A stretch of DNA of 7,271 nucleotides from Balneolia bacterium (lineage in GTDB: Bacteria; Bacteroidota; Rhodothermia; Balneolales; Cyclonatronaceae). The notes beneath the pieces are model-generated. The model made no database searches and was not told the origin of the DNA. It saw nothing but the letters and a program-made list of their open reading frames with translations. The translations under genes and the position numbers were made by a program. The first letter of the stretch is position 1. Each line of letters begins with the position of its first letter. Shown here one piece after another: positions 6,320-7,271 of the stretch. The stretch lies in NCBI GenBank assembly GCA_003567135.1, contig PXAI01000169.1:1-7271 (forward strand), given 5' to 3'.

Positions 6320-7271
6320 GTGAATATTAACTCAATCGCCCCGCCGGGTACTTTACTTATCGCTGCCTTACGTTACTCTATTTTATTGCTCGCGTTGATG
6401 TTGGGGTTAGCTCAAACCTCCACAGCCCAAAACAATAACAACACGCTTGATACCAGCAATATTGAGGTCATAAGAGTGCTTCTTTTCCAGCTGGATAAGC
6501 CTCAGCATCTGCGCGTTGGCGCCCGCGACGGTAACATCAAGCTGCGCACAAATGACGGTTTTGAGATTACGATTGAAGAAGGAAATTCGCTGGCTGATAT
6601 TCGGCGTAACGGGAATCAGGTTTCCATTTCGTACGGAAATACCCGCAGAAACGCGCGTTCGGTGGAAGTTTTAACGGATGAAATCGGTGTGATGCGGATT
6701 GTGCATCCTACAATCGGATGGCGAAATTACCGGGGGAATCTGGCCATTGATGTGCAAAACCAGAGACTGCGGGTCATTAATCATGTTGAGCTGGAAGATT
6801 ACGTGGGAAGCGTAGTCGGCGGCGAGATGAGTTTTCATCATCCCGAAGCGCTGAAAACCCAGGCGGTGATGTCGCGCACCTACGCACTCTGGAACGTGTC
6901 GCTTTTCGGCCAGGATGACTACGAGCTCACCGATCACGTTATGAATCAGGTCTACATCGGCGAGCATACCGACAGGCCGCGATTTACGCGCGCCGCATTT
7001 GCCACCAAAGGCGAAGTGCTGACCTGGAGCGGACGGCTGATGCTGGCTGCCTACCACAGCACATGCGGCGGGGCAACTTCAGATAACGAAATGGTGTGGC
7101 TTGGTAATCCGCTGCCCTACCTTCGTAATATTCAGGATGGCGACGCCTGTGAGGCATCACCGCATCATCGCTGGGAATTTCAGGCATCGGCACAGGAGCT
7201 GCACCGGTTGGTTCAGAATCACACCGGAAACCGGGTTACGCGTCTGGAGCCGGGCGAGACCGATGAAGGCG
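6320..7271 (+). CDS. Secreted SpoIID/LytB-domain protein, probable peptidoglycan lytic enzyme (C-terminus beyond right edge)
   Basis: SpoIID of Firmicutes is a lytic transglycosylase that cuts denuded glycan strands during engulfment; relatives in diderm bacteria are poorly studied. The visible 317 codons start with an export signal: a GTG start at 6320, hydrophobic core SILLLALMLGLA (20-31) and probable cleavage after STA (34-36), giving a mature protein beginning QNNNN. A weakly conserved N-terminal region (48-150, starting IEVIRVLLFQ) precedes the core motif YVGSVVGGEM (161-170). E169 there corresponds to the catalytic glutamate of SpoIID. PEALKTQAVMSRTYAL (175-190) follows, then NQVYIGE, ATKGEVLTW and AYHSTCGGAT. 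H246 and C249, with C277 downstream, are plausible zinc ligands as in clostridial SpoIID. No ATG fits: the first in-frame one (6398) lies inside the hydrophobic core, so GTG is inferred from the signal peptide. The 3' end is outside the window, so a C-terminal domain cannot be judged. It diverges from cbs. Confidence 0.9.
   Translation, partial: MNINSIAPPGTLLIAALRYSILLLALMLGLAQTSTAQNNNNTLDTSNIEVIRVLLFQLDKPQHLRVGARDGNIKLRTNDGFEITIEEGNSLADIRRNGNQVSISYGNTRRNARSVEVLTDEIGVMRIVHPTIGWRNYRGNLAIDVQNQRLRVINHVELEDYVGSVVGGEMSFHHPEALKTQAVMSRTYALWNVSLFGQDDYELTDHVMNQVYIGEHTDRPRFTRAAFATKGEVLTWSGRLMLAAYHSTCGGATSDNEMVWLGNPLPYLRNIQDGDACEASPHHRWEFQASAQELHRLVQNHTGNRVTRLEPGETDEG

Overview
This window looks like ordinary chromosomal housekeeping DNA from a Gram-negative member of the Bacteroidota/Balneolota/Rhodothermota group. 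My best guess is Balneolota or Rhodothermota, on inference only. The reasons are a SprA-type type IX secretion outer-membrane translocon, paired LptF/LptG permeases with a long LptF, a DUF3467 protein beside a mycobacterial-like cystathionine beta-synthase, and start codons that follow A/T-rich leaders rather than Shine-Dalgarno sequences. Base composition looks even and near 50% GC. No rRNA, tRNA, CRISPR array, insertion sequence or integrase was seen.

Layout. Bases 1-1529 (minus strand) hold the N-terminal ~509 residues of SprA, cut by the window edge. Bases 1530-1876 are a divergent intergenic stretch. It contains a possible 40-residue single-membrane-span micro-ORF (1568-1690, plus) and a small perfect dyad (1708-1723). 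Bases 1877-4455 (plus) are lptF and lptG, two bases apart, the inner-membrane permease pair of the Lpt lipopolysaccharide export machine. A DUF3467 gene (4457-4780, minus) converges on lptG with one base between the stop codons. Upstream of it on the same strand is a cystathionine beta-synthase gene (4818-6203, minus). After a 116-base divergent gap, a secreted SpoIID/LytB-domain protein begins at 6320 (plus) and runs off the right edge.

How it fits together. Three of the four transcription blocks act on the cell envelope: SprA (protein export across the outer membrane), LptFG (lipopolysaccharide delivery to the outer membrane) and the SpoIID-domain protein (probably peptidoglycan glycan cleavage). 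The remaining block joins a transsulfuration enzyme to a small protein of unknown function. I found no convincing undescribed system. The most worthwhile items are the micro-ORF between sprA and lptF, the ~135-residue insertion in LptF, the zero-gap convergence of lptG with the DUF3467 gene, and a sporulation-type domain in a diderm envelope protein.
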